Source: JBQTHD01 sp052390275 (GTDB taxonomy: Bacteria; Actinomycetota; Acidimicrobiia; Acidimicrobiales; AC-14). Taken from it: a stretch of 58,231 nt of DNA. A model generated the notes under the pieces. The model ran no database searches. It saw only the letters and a list, made by a program, of their open reading frames with translations, and was not told where the DNA came from. This document shows, one piece after another, positions 34,452-43,280 of this stretch. The first letter of the stretch is position 1, and every line of letters starts with the position of its first letter. The position numbers and the translations under genes were made by a program. The stretch is from NCBI GenBank assembly GCA_052390275.1, contig JBQTHD010000049.1:1-58231 (forward strand), given 5' to 3'.

Positions 34452-35024
34452 ATGCCTGTATCTCGTCGCATCCTGGTCGCCGTCGCGGCCGTGGTCTTGA
34501 TCGTCGGCTCGGCCGGGTGCGGCACGACGGAGAAGACGGCTGGGCCACCGGATTCGGGCCCCTCGGCCACCGAGTCGAGCGGCCCGGCCGTGACCACCCC
34601 CACCCAGCCCGCGCCGACCCTTCCCGCCGGGCGGACCAAGCCGGAAATCGCCAAGCCCGAAGGCCAACCGCCGGCGGACCTGGTGAGCACCGACCTGGAG
34701 GTGGGAACCGGGGCCGAGGCGGTACCGGGAACCCTGACCACGGTTCACTACGTGGGCGTGGCCTTCGCCAGCGGTGCCGAGTTCGACGCCTCCTGGACCC
34801 GAAACGAGCCTTTCCCCTTCCTGCTGGGCGAGGGTCAGGTCATCGAGGGCTGGGACCGTGGAGTGGTGGGGATGAAGGTGGGGGGACGTCGCCAGTTGGT
34901 CATCCCTCCGGACCTCGCCTACGGCGACCGGGGTGCCGGGGATCGCATCGGGCCGGGTGAAACCCTTATCTTCGTAATCGACCTGCTGGATGTAAGTGAG
35001 GACCCCGTTCTCGACGAGGAGTAG
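34452..35024 (+). CDS. FKBP-type peptidyl-prolyl isomerase, lipoprotein
   Basis: This 190-aa protein starts at ATG 34452 after GAAGGGG. It has a lipoprotein signal ending in VGSAGC (Cys ~26), a Thr/Pro linker, then an FKBP domain: VHYVGVAFASGAEFDASW, EGWDRGVVGMKVGGRRQL, IPPDLAYGDRGAG and LIFVIDLLDV. It should act as a folding catalyst on the outer membrane face. Confidence 0.93.
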   Translation: MPVSRRILVAVAAVVLIVGSAGCGTTEKTAGPPDSGPSATESSGPAVTTPTQPAPTLPAGRTKPEIAKPEGQPPADLVSTDLEVGTGAEAVPGTLTTVHYVGVAFASGAEFDASWTRNEPFPFLLGEGQVIEGWDRGVVGMKVGGRRQLVIPPDLAYGDRGAGDRIGPGETLIFVIDLLDVSEDPVLDEE

Positions 35025-35057
35025 CCCTCGAAGCCGCCCCTGTACTGCCTCAGCCCG

Positions 35058-37994
35058 TCAGTAGCTGGCCATCTGTTTCAGGTGCCCCAGGCGGTAACCG
35101 TGGGTGTCGGCCAGGTCCAGGGTGGTCTTTACCTGGTGGGTGGTGATGGCCCCGAAGGAGAAGTTGCCCCGGTGGCCGGCCAGGCCGAGCAGGGTCGTCT
35201 CGGCCATGCAGGCGAAGACATGCCCGTCGGGAAGAGGGATTCCGCCGATGCGAAGGCCCGGGTTGTGGGGAAGTCGCACGATTCCCCCCTGGATGACCAC
35301 CGCCTCGGGTCGCTCGGTGGCGACCGCCGGGTCGACTCCGGAGGGAACAGACAGGTCACATATGACCACCGGGCCTGATCGCAGGTGCCGGGGGGCCACA
35401 ACCGACGTGGCCGAGTTGGCGGCCATCACCACCACCTGGCTTGCCACCAGGGAGGCCGGGTTGTCGCTCAGGGTCACCAGGCGGCCGCCCAGGGGCCCCG
35501 GCTCAACCTGGTCGAACAGCCAGGCTCCGGGGTCATCGCCCGCGAGCGCGGGGTTCTGAGCCAGCTCCCGGGCGGCCGGTTCGTCAGCCAGGGCCCCGGC
35601 CAGTCCCCCGGGGTCGGCCTCGGCCCCCAGGCGGGCCCATGCGTGGGCGTAGATCTGATGGGCCACCGGGGCCAGCCGGGACAGGGATCCCCCTCGGCCG
35701 ACCAGCACCAACTGGTGGCAGTGCTGGGACATCATCACCGCATAGGTCGAGCAGATGTTGCCGGCCGCCCCCACTGCCCCGACCCGGGCGCCGGCAAGGT
35801 CGATCCCCGCGGCCTCGGCCGCGGTCACGATCGCTCTGACCCCCATGCCCACCGTCAGGGCGTTCCCGGTGGTCAGCCCCAGGCCGGTGCGGCACAGGCG
35901 CTTGGCGTTGTTGGTGACGATGGAGGTGTATCCCCCCAACCCCATGATCTGGCATCCCTCGGCCTGGGCCAGTTGCGCCGCTTGGTCCAGGCGGTGGTTG
36001 ATCCAGGCGGTGTCGCGCAGACGCAGGGATTCGGCGATGACGGCGCTGGGGATGGTGAGGGCGATGAAGCTGAGGTGGACCCGCTGACCGGTGGCCGAGA
36101 CGATGTTGACCCGGTCGAGGATCTCAGGACCGAGCAGGCGATGGGTGGCCCGAGCGAAGTGGCGTAGCCGTTCGGGGGGGATGTCGGCCAGCGACGGATC
36201 TGAAAGGGGGAGGTGTGCCCCGTCGATCAGGTGCCCGACGAAGGCCACCCGGGCCTGGGTCTGGGGTGCCTCGTCGTGGTAGGGCGCCTTGTCCCGTCGG
36301 TAGTCCCGGATCTCGCTGCGGTCACCCCGCCGGGCGCACCCGCCCAGGGACCGGGTCAGGCGGCCGGCGTTGGACCGGCGAAATATGGCGCAGACCCGCC
36401 CGAAGGCCGCGATGGTGGCGTCGATGTCGGCGTCACTGACGTAGGCGGAGGGCTCGAGCCGCAGGGTCCGCCTGGCTCCCAGGGTGGGAGCCACCCGGAT
36501 CCCCTCCTCGTTGAGCAGATATCCCGCCACCACATAGGTCAACAGACCCTGGCGGGAGGTGATGCGAAAAACGTTGGAGGCCGAGTTGTCCAGGTCAGCC
36601 AACTCCACCCCCACCATCAGCCCCAGGCCCCTGACTTCGGCGATGACATCGGGGTAGACCCGCCGCAGCGCTTCCAGACCCGCCCGAAGCCGGCTGCCAG
36701 CGTCGGCCGCCCGGCGGGCCAGGTGGTCCCGATCGGCAATGGTCAGCGCCGCCAGGGCCAGCCGGCATCCGAAGTCGTCCTCGGAGAACGTGGAGGTGTG
36801 AAGGACCCCGAAGGCCTCCTGGTAACGGGAGCGCTCGACGGCCAGGGCGGCGACCTTGGCGATCCCACCTCCGAGCCCTTTGCCCAACAGGTAGTAGTCC
36901 GCCCTGAGTCCCACCAGGGCCGACGCCAGGAACCCACCGCATCGGCCCAGACCACTCTGGATCTCGTCAGCCACCACCGGCACGCCCCAGCGGTCGGCTG
37001 CCTCGCGGATGGCTTCGGCGTTATCGACGGCCAGGGGCCGGATGCCACCTTCGCCTTGGACCGGCTCCACGAAGATGGCACTCACCGTGCTGACCTGCTC
37101 CGCCCGCAACTGAACCGCGGCCTCGGCGTCGACCAGTCCGTAGAGGGTCACCGCCGTTTCGGCCAGGGCTGCGGCCATCGGGTGTGGCCCGGACCCGGGA
37201 GTCATACTTCGGCTGACCCGGATCACCCGGGGGCTAAGGCCGGGAAAGGCGGTGGCGTGCTCGGGTGCGCTCAATCCCAGAGCGCCTGACGTCTTGCCGT
37301 GGAATGCCCCTTCGAGGGCGATGAAACAGGCGGGATGTTCCAGGCAACGCCGGTTGTGGTCGGCCAGGCTCTGGCGGGCCCCGCCGATGGTGAGGGGCAC
37401 TGTCGGGCTGCTTTTCCCGCCGGCCACCGGACTGAGCGACGTTGCCAGGATCCTCTCCAGCGACGTCGCGAGGGGTTGGGGGAGCGCAGCGTCGGGGTTG
37501 ACCCGTCCCCGGTGGACCAGCAGGGCCCAGTTCCGCTCGTCGGCTTCGAATCGAGCCGTCAACCGAGCCTGGCGCTCCAGGACGGAATGCTTCATGGCAG
37601 CCTCCACTGCCTCGGCCCCGGTATTGAGCACCGTGACCACGTAGTCATCCCGGGTAAGAGCCCCGATCCGGTTCGACAGTTCCATGGCCAACTCGCCGGC
37701 CGCCACCCGCACCGACGCCTGAGCGTGGATCGGGATCGCACTGCCCAGAAGTTCCTGGGCGCAAGCCACCAGTTCTGGGTGGTTGTGGCCGAGGAAGGTC
37801 GACCCGTATCCGCCCAGCATGTCCAGCACGTCGACGGCCGCGCCATCGGGGTCCCGGTAGGTCATCCGGTCCCCCTGGGCCCGGACGTAGTGCTTGTCCA
37901 GGCGGACGGCCTCGAGACTCGTGGCCAGCAGCGGGCGGGCGTACTGCCGGTACAGGCTGGTGCCCGGGGCTGGGGCTGTGAGCGTCGATGTCAT
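35058..37994 (-). CDS. Fusion of class III aminotransferase and acyl-ACP-reductase-like dehydrogenase
   Basis: The 978-aa protein starts at ATG 37994 after AAGGAGG. Residues ~15-535 are a class III PLP aminotransferase: GGYGSTFLGHNHPEL, LNTGAEAVEAAMK, DEIQSGLGRCGG (Asp343) and LLGKGLGGG (Lys372, PLP). Residues ~580-978 match aldehyde-forming acyl-ACP reductases: GLGGYTSIV, a nucleotide site VGAVGAAGNICSTYA, and FACMAETTLL (Cys ~929) followed by NFSFG, where cyanobacterial AAR has its catalytic Cys. The fused reaction could be acyl thioester to aldehyde to primary amine (inference). The large LuxR regulator lies 253 bp upstream on the same strand. The substrate could instead be a polyketide or amino-acyl carrier thioester. 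Confidence 0.8.
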   Translation of the reverse strand: MTSTLTAPAPGTSLYRQYARPLLATSLEAVRLDKHYVRAQGDRMTYRDPDGAAVDVLDMLGGYGSTFLGHNHPELVACAQELLGSAIPIHAQASVRVAAGELAMELSNRIGALTRDDYVVTVLNTGAEAVEAAMKHSVLERQARLTARFEADERNWALLVHRGRVNPDAALPQPLATSLERILATSLSPVAGGKSSPTVPLTIGGARQSLADHNRRCLEHPACFIALEGAFHGKTSGALGLSAPEHATAFPGLSPRVIRVSRSMTPGSGPHPMAAALAETAVTLYGLVDAEAAVQLRAEQVSTVSAIFVEPVQGEGGIRPLAVDNAEAIREAADRWGVPVVADEIQSGLGRCGGFLASALVGLRADYYLLGKGLGGGIAKVAALAVERSRYQEAFGVLHTSTFSEDDFGCRLALAALTIADRDHLARRAADAGSRLRAGLEALRRVYPDVIAEVRGLGLMVGVELADLDNSASNVFRITSRQGLLTYVVAGYLLNEEGIRVAPTLGARRTLRLEPSAYVSDADIDATIAAFGRVCAIFRRSNAGRLTRSLGGCARRGDRSEIRDYRRDKAPYHDEAPQTQARVAFVGHLIDGAHLPLSDPSLADIPPERLRHFARATHRLLGPEILDRVNIVSATGQRVHLSFIALTIPSAVIAESLRLRDTAWINHRLDQAAQLAQAEGCQIMGLGGYTSIVTNNAKRLCRTGLGLTTGNALTVGMGVRAIVTAAEAAGIDLAGARVGAVGAAGNICSTYAVMMSQHCHQLVLVGRGGSLSRLAPVAHQIYAHAWARLGAEADPGGLAGALADEPAARELAQNPALAGDDPGAWLFDQVEPGPLGGRLVTLSDNPASLVASQVVVMAANSATSVVAPRHLRSGPVVICDLSVPSGVDPAVATERPEAVVIQGGIVRLPHNPGLRIGGIPLPDGHVFACMAETTLLGLAGHRGNFSFGAITTHQVKTTLDLADTHGYRLGHLKQMASY

Positions 37995-38247
37995 GGTGGC
38001 CTCCTTGCCTGCCCCAGCCGGTTCGGAGTTGGTGTGGTGCTCCCCTGGATCGGGGTGTTCTCGGGATCGGTGATGGGCGAGATCGAGTTCGTGGGTTTGG
38101 TGTTATCGGTGTCTGGTTGTCACGCCTGGCTACAGGCTGCGTGAGTGGATGCGGTGGACTGGGCCGGGCAATCCGGTAACGGCTGGGCCAACACTTATGG
38201 TCAACCGTTCGACGCAGCCACCGGCGGGCGGGCGGCGCGAGCCCCCG

Positions 38248-41166
38248 TCAGCCCCCGGGCGCGGGGTCCCGCCCCCCGGTGACGGCGCTGGCCAGGGCCG
38301 CCCGGGAGGCGATGTTGAGTTTTCGGAAGATGTGCTTGAGGTGGGTTTCCACCGTGCTTTCGCCCACGTAGAGCCCGAGGGCGATCTGGCGGTTGGTCTG
38401 TCCGGCGGCCACCAACTCCGCCACTTCCCGTTGGCGGCGGGTAAGTGAGCCGAGCCGGGAGGCCGGTCGGTGGGCCCGGTCCCGTACGGGGACCCGTTGA
38501 CCGAGCAGGCGCAACTCCTGAGCAGCCTCGTCCCGGTATCGCTGCGCGCCGCATGCGGCCAGCGTGGCCTCGGCCGCCGAAAACTGGTCCACCGCCTCGT
38601 CGAGGCGGTCGGCCTGGCGCAGGCACTGGCCGGCCAGTAGGCGGGCCCGGGAGGCCTCGACCGGAAGGCCGCAGACTTCGGCCACCGATGCCGATACGAG
38701 GGCGGACTCCGCCGCTTCTTCCCATCGGCCGTTGCCGGCGGCCACCCAGGCCCGGGTCCTGTGCAGGTAACTCCAGCCCAGGGGGTGGTCGACCCCGTCC
38801 ATGGCCTCCTCGGCCCGGGCCAGCCAGGCCAGGGCCGCCTCCCGGTCGTCCATGGCCAACTCGGCCCGGGCCAGCACCTCGTAGCCCCACGGCCGAACCG
38901 GCCGTTCGATGGGCCCCAGGCCGGGCCCGCCGGCGGCCGCCAGCAACCGAGCACGTGCCGCTTCGGGTTCTTGGCATTCCAGCAGCGCCTCGGCCAGGTA
39001 CAACCCGGCGAAGGCGGAGATCATGGCGCCACACCCCGCCGCCATGTCAGCCACCCGCAGGCCGAGAGCGGCCGACTCGGCCACGTCGCCCCGGATCCGG
39101 GTGACCCACACCCGAACCACCCCGGAGAGGCACTGGAAGTGGGCGTTGGCCAGCAGGAGGGCCCGCTCGTGGGCTGCCTCGGCGAGTGCGTGGGCCTCGG
39201 CCAGGCGACCCTGGAAAACCAGAGCCACCGTCTTGACCACCTGGAGGGGTGGAACCAGATAGCTCTGACCGCTGCGCTGGGACAGGGCCAGCGCCCGGTC
39301 CAGATGGTCGTTGGCCACGTCGAAGCGGCCCAGGGAGTGCTCCACCTGGCCGAGGTACAACAACACGTCGAGTTGGATGATCAGGTCGTCGTCGCTGGCA
39401 GCGTCGACCAGGGCGGCGGCCCGGTCGGTCAGGGTCGCCGACGGACCGATGCGGCCCAGGCTGTAGTCGGCCACAGCGGCGATGGCCGCGGCGCTGGCGT
39501 GAAGGGGGTGGTTCCCCATGGGCTGGGCCGAGGCCAGGGCTGCGGTGGCCCAGGCGGCCATGGAGGCGTAGTCCCCCTCGAAGAAGTCGCCCAGGGCCAA
39601 CTGGATCTGCAGGGCAATGGCCTCGGGGCAGCCGTGGTCGGCCACGTCGTCGAGGGCGGCCACCAGCCGGTCGTGGGCGACGTCGTGACGACCCAGCAGG
39701 TGCTCGGCCATACCGAACGAGGCGATGAGTTGGCTGCGCAACTCCGACTGCTCCGGGCTGGTCATCTCCAGGGCGTCGCGCACCACCGCACAGCATTCCT
39801 CCAACCGCCCGGCGGCCCCCAGGGCCCGGGCCAGGCAGACGTGGAGATCCAGGCGGGCCGAGTCCATGTCCGGGGCCAGGGGGATGAGTCGAAGGGCGGA
39901 GGCGAACCATCGGGCAGCGGTGGAAGGGGCGGTGGCGGTTGTGGCCAGGCCGGCCTCCACCAGGGTGCTCACCGCCCCGGGGTCGCCCACCCGGGCGGAT
40001 CGCTCCACGTGGTGGGCCCTGGCCGGGGCCGGGACCCCCATGCGGAACAGGGCCTCGGCCACCCGGGCGTGGGCGGCCAGGCGCCAACCGGCGGGCGCGG
40101 CGCCGTAGATGGCCCGGCGAACCGTGGGGTGACGGAACCGGAACCGGCGCGGACCATCGGCCACCCTCACCATGTCGCAGGCGCAAAGCTCGTCCAGCCC
40201 GCAAAGGACCTCGTCCTCCGAACACCCGGCCACCGCGGCCACCAGGTCGGGCTCGAAGGGGTCCCCGACCACCGATGCGGCCTCGGCCACCGCCCGGGCC
40301 GGCGGGGAAAGGGCGGCCAGTTCGCTGACCAGGGTGGCCCGGACCGCCTCGAGTATCTCGTGGCCCTCGTAGGCGGCGGCTGGACTGACAATGCTTGACC
40401 CCCCGCCTCCGGCGCGGTCGTCGCGGCCCGAGGCCGCCGTCAGCGCCTCCAGGTAGAGGGGGATCCCACCGGTCTCCCGATAGAGCGACGCGTGGGCGGT
40501 GGTGCCCATCTGGGCTCCCACCCACTCGGCCACCTCCGCCTCGGCCAGCGGGCCCAGTTCCAGGCGGACCGGCGCCGCCCCGGTGGTTTCCCCCAGCGCT
40601 CCCAGGAGCCGGCTGGAGGCCTGGCGGGGCCGGTAGGCCACAACCAGCAGCACCCGGCCCCGGGGAGGGTGGCGCACCAGGTACCCCAGCAGTTCCACCG
40701 AGGCCTCGTCCGCCCAATGGAGGTCGTCGAGGGTCAGCAGCACCGGCCGGCGGGTGGCCAGGCGTTCCAGCAGGGCCCGGACGGATTGGTGCAGGCGGTA
40801 ACGCTCGATTCCCACCGGGTCCACCGGCCGCCGGGCCAGGCGGGACATGGCCGGGAAGACCACCCCCAGGTCCCCGACGTCGGGCAGACCGTTGGACAAG
40901 GTGGCCGGGTCCAGCCGGGCAACCTCGTCGTCGAGGGCGTCGACGAAGACCCCGAATGGAACGTCGCGCTCCAACTCACCGGTGGATCCGGCGAACACCG
41001 CGGCTCCAGCCCTGGCGATGCGGCGAGAGGCCTCGGACAAAAGCCGGGTCTTGCCGATTCCGGGGTCACCTCGGACCTCGATGAAGCCGGCTTCACCGTT
41101 TCCCAGGCGACGAAGGCTGCCCTCGATCACCTGCAGCTCGCGCTTGCGACCGACGAAAGCCCTCAT
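38248..41166 (-). CDS. Large ATP-binding LuxR-family regulator (MalT/LAL-like)
   Basis: This 972-aa protein has an N-terminal AAA/NTPase module with Walker A RGDPGIGKTRLL and Walker B VLLTLDDLHWADE, a long helical-repeat middle region, and a C-terminal LuxR helix-turn-helix (LTRRQREVAELVAAGQTNRQ, then STVETHLKHIFRKLNI). LAL regulators often control adjacent biosynthetic genes. The aminotransferase-reductase fusion directly downstream is the obvious candidate target. It is divergent from the pilus operon. Confidence 0.9.
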   Translation of the reverse strand: MRAFVGRKRELQVIEGSLRRLGNGEAGFIEVRGDPGIGKTRLLSEASRRIARAGAAVFAGSTGELERDVPFGVFVDALDDEVARLDPATLSNGLPDVGDLGVVFPAMSRLARRPVDPVGIERYRLHQSVRALLERLATRRPVLLTLDDLHWADEASVELLGYLVRHPPRGRVLLVVAYRPRQASSRLLGALGETTGAAPVRLELGPLAEAEVAEWVGAQMGTTAHASLYRETGGIPLYLEALTAASGRDDRAGGGGSSIVSPAAAYEGHEILEAVRATLVSELAALSPPARAVAEAASVVGDPFEPDLVAAVAGCSEDEVLCGLDELCACDMVRVADGPRRFRFRHPTVRRAIYGAAPAGWRLAAHARVAEALFRMGVPAPARAHHVERSARVGDPGAVSTLVEAGLATTATAPSTAARWFASALRLIPLAPDMDSARLDLHVCLARALGAAGRLEECCAVVRDALEMTSPEQSELRSQLIASFGMAEHLLGRHDVAHDRLVAALDDVADHGCPEAIALQIQLALGDFFEGDYASMAAWATAALASAQPMGNHPLHASAAAIAAVADYSLGRIGPSATLTDRAAALVDAASDDDLIIQLDVLLYLGQVEHSLGRFDVANDHLDRALALSQRSGQSYLVPPLQVVKTVALVFQGRLAEAHALAEAAHERALLLANAHFQCLSGVVRVWVTRIRGDVAESAALGLRVADMAAGCGAMISAFAGLYLAEALLECQEPEAARARLLAAAGGPGLGPIERPVRPWGYEVLARAELAMDDREAALAWLARAEEAMDGVDHPLGWSYLHRTRAWVAAGNGRWEEAAESALVSASVAEVCGLPVEASRARLLAGQCLRQADRLDEAVDQFSAAEATLAACGAQRYRDEAAQELRLLGQRVPVRDRAHRPASRLGSLTRRQREVAELVAAGQTNRQIALGLYVGESTVETHLKHIFRKLNIASRAALASAVTGGRDPAPGG

Positions 41167-41336
41167 GGGTTTGATCGAACCTACCGCCCCGGGTGATTAC
41201 CGGGCTATCTCCGAAGCAAATATCCCGGATTTCCGGGATGGTCGAAGGCCGATCTCCTCCTTAGTTTCCCCCTGGTGGTCGCCGTCGGTGATCACGAGCG
41301 CAGCACCAAACTCCCGATGACGAAAGGGTCACTTCC

Positions 41337-41534
41337 ATGATCGAACTGCTTTCCGCCGCGATCGAGCGTTCCCGCAAAGGTGAAGAGGGGGCCATCCTGG
41401 CCGCCGAGCTCGCTGCATTGACCGTTCTGGTAGCCGTGGCTGTGGCCGGGGTTTCCGGACTGCTCACCGGTGTCCTGGGCACCGTCTTCACGGGCCTGGG
41501 CGGCATCGTCGCTGCCCTTCTGGGCGCCCTGTAA
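41337..41534 (+). CDS. Flp-type pilin
   Basis: This 65-aa prepilin has a charged leader (IERSRKGEEG), a cleavage-type boundary and AILAAELAALTVLVAVAVAG, the hydrophobic pilin helix with Glu near +5/+6. A second hydrophobic stretch rich in Gly follows. It is first in the tad operon, with ribosome site GAAAGGG. Pilins of this size form thin Flp/Tad fibres. Confidence 0.75.
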   Translation: MIELLSAAIERSRKGEEGAILAAELAALTVLVAVAVAGVSGLLTGVLGTVFTGLGGIVAALLGAL

Positions 41535-41628
41535 GGAGCTTTCAGAGTTCTGCCGAGAACTCTCTGGCTTCCGTGCCCCCGGGCACGGGCGAAGGGTGTG
41601 CCCTGGCTTACCCCCAGGCGCATCATCA

Positions 41629-41654
41629 CCCCGCGACCGTTACCGGTCGCGGGG
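41629..41654 (+). terminator. Perfect 11-bp hairpin between the pilin and tadE genes
   Basis: CCCCGCGACCG (41629-41639) pairs perfectly with CGGTCGCGGGG (41644-41654) across a 4-nt loop; no T run. The last base is the first base of the proposed tadE GTG. It could partly terminate transcription so that pilin mRNA exceeds the rest, and could mask the tadE start. Confidence 0.55.
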
Positions 41655-42091
41655 TGAGTCGCGCCCGGGGCTCGGCCGGGTGTCGGGAACTGACGGGGGG
41701 CCTCCGCCGCCCCTGGCCCTGGAGCCGACGCCGGACCCAAGAGGGGGTGCTGGCTGTGGAACTCGCCCTGCTCCTGCCCCTGGTGGTGACCCTGTTCGTG
41801 AGCCTGATCGGCGTGCAACGGATCTACACCGCACACATCGCCCTGGCCGGAGCGGTGCGCGAAGGGGTGCGGGCCGCCGCCCTCTCGGAGGATTCGGCCG
41901 ATCGAGCGGTTCGCCGGGCCGCTCCGGCCCTGGCGGCGTCCCGGTTGCGGGTCGAGGTGTCCAGGCAACCCTGTCGGCCCGGCTCACCAGTGCAGGTCAC
42001 CGGTACCTACCGGATGCTCAGCCGGGTCCCCCTGGCCGGCTCGGGGGGCTTCGAACTGCGCTCCACCGCGGTCATGAGGTGTGGCGGGTGA
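41654..42091 (+). CDS. TadE-like minor pseudopilin
   Basis: This ~145-aa protein has prepilin-peptidase motif RRRTQEG before VLAVELALLLPLVV (Glu at +5 after Gly), one membrane helix and a small extracellular domain with a CysPro pair region. GTG 41654 is chosen because the leader must be included; starts nearer GTG 41747 would lose it. It overlaps the next gene's longest possible frame. Confidence 0.8.
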   Translation: MSRARGSAGCRELTGGLRRPWPWSRRRTQEGVLAVELALLLPLVVTLFVSLIGVQRIYTAHIALAGAVREGVRAAALSEDSADRAVRRAAPALAASRLRVEVSRQPCRPGSPVQVTGTYRMLSRVPLAGSGGFELRSTAVMRCGG

Positions 42092-42116
42092 GGGGCCGCC
42101 CCTCCGGGGCGAGTCG

Positions 42117-42206
42117 ATGAGCCCCCAGTCGGGGTCGATGAGCCCCCAATCGGGGTCGATGAGCCCCCAGTCGGGGTCGATGAGCCCCCAGTCGGGGTCG
42201 ATGAGC
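42117..42206 (+). repeat. Tandem 21-bp repeats carrying five in-frame ATGAGC starts
   Basis: Four units of 21 bp (ATGAGCCCCCAGTCGGGGTC plus G) begin at 42117, 42138, 42159 and 42180. The fifth ATGAGC is at 42201. One unit has a single A-for-G change. They encode the heptad MSPQSGS. As 21 is divisible by 3, any ATG could start the same protein, with products differing by 7 residues. Confidence 0.9.
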
Positions 42207-43280
42207 ATCGTGGTGCTGGTTTGCACGGTGCTGATGGTGGCTCTGGGGGCGGCCACCGTGGATCTTGCCCGGGTGTTCGGTCATCGCCGGGTGGCGGCCA
42301 CCGCGGCCGACGCCGGCGCCCTGGCCGCGGCCGAGGAGTGTGCCTGGGCCGGTGCCTCCTGTTCGCCGGCACTGATCCGGCGGACGGCGTTGGCCTACGC
42401 CCGGGCCAACGCTGGTGGCGCCAAGGTCCGGGTGGAGGGCAGGCAGGGTGGAGGGGGCAGCGGGGAGGTTTCTGTGCAGGTGGACGCCCCGGTGGATTCC
42501 GAGTCTTCCCGAGAGGGATCGCTGGTGCGTCGTTCCCCGGTCGGCGCCCGGGCGGTTGCCAGGTGGGGTAGTCCCAGGGTGGCCCGGACCGCTCCGTTGA
42601 TCCTGCCGGTGTGCGCGTTCGATCTGGGGCCGGGCCAGCGTGTGGGCCAGATCCAGACCTTCGATCTCTTCGACCCCGCCGCCCCCAGCAGCGAGAGTGG
42701 AGTCGGACCGTGTGCGTCGGGTGCCCCCTCGGGGGGTCAGAGTCGCCGGTCGAACCGGGATGACGGCAACGGTCGGGACGGCCCCCAGGGCCGGTCGAAT
42801 CCGGTATTCGACTGGGTCGAAGGTAACCGTGGGTGTTCGGACCTGACCACGGTCGGGACCCGCCGACGGGGTTCGGGGCCGCGGTCCTCGTGCGACCTCG
42901 AGTCCAAGAGCGGACAAGGCGGTTCCACCAACTCGAACCAGGGCAACTCTGCGAGGACCCGGGCCGGGGATGAACGTTGGGAACCAACCCGGCCGGTATC
43001 GCCCTCTGGCCGAGGCCCAGCACCCATGATGGTGGCCTTGTTCGACGCTCCAAGCGGATCGGCGGCCAAACCCTCCTATCGGGTGGCCGGCCTGGCCAGT
43101 TTCGAGGTGCGTTCGGTTACCCCCGACCGTCTGGTCGGTCGATTCGTCCGCACCGTTCATCATCGACTGCCGGGCGCCGAAGGTCCGGAGTTGTCGAATC
43201 CCAACGGTGGTCAGATGGGCAACCGGGACTTCGGTGTGGCGGTCATCGGTCTGATGCCCGTCGGCCCGGGTCAGCGCTGA
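42117..43280 (+). CDS. TadG/TadE-like pilus protein with repeat-encoded N-terminus
   Basis: The family core begins at the last ATG (42201): MSIVVLVCTVLMVALGAATV, then FGHRRVAATAADAGALAAAE, the membrane helix and the AADAxALAAA motif of actinobacterial Tad-locus TadE-like proteins. A ~280-aa Gly/Ser/Arg-rich outer domain follows, longer than usual. The true start is ambiguous among five ATGs and GTG 42081. The stop overlaps the cpaB start (TGATG). Confidence 0.7.
   Translation: MSPQSGSMSPQSGSMSPQSGSMSPQSGSMSIVVLVCTVLMVALGAATVDLARVFGHRRVAATAADAGALAAAEECAWAGASCSPALIRRTALAYARANAGGAKVRVEGRQGGGGSGEVSVQVDAPVDSESSREGSLVRRSPVGARAVARWGSPRVARTAPLILPVCAFDLGPGQRVGQIQTFDLFDPAAPSSESGVGPCASGAPSGGQSRRSNRDDGNGRDGPQGRSNPVFDWVEGNRGCSDLTTVGTRRRGSGPRSSCDLESKSGQGGSTNSNQGNSARTRAGDERWEPTRPVSPSGRGPAPMMVALFDAPSGSAAKPSYRVAGLASFEVRSVTPDRLVGRFVRTVHHRLPGAEGPELSNPNGGQMGNRDFGVAVIGLMPVGPGQR

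Noticed and set aside
38761..40398. 545-aa frame opposite the LuxR regulator
   Set aside because: Gly/Gln/Val-rich composition and complete overlap with a well-supported gene show it is a shadow frame.
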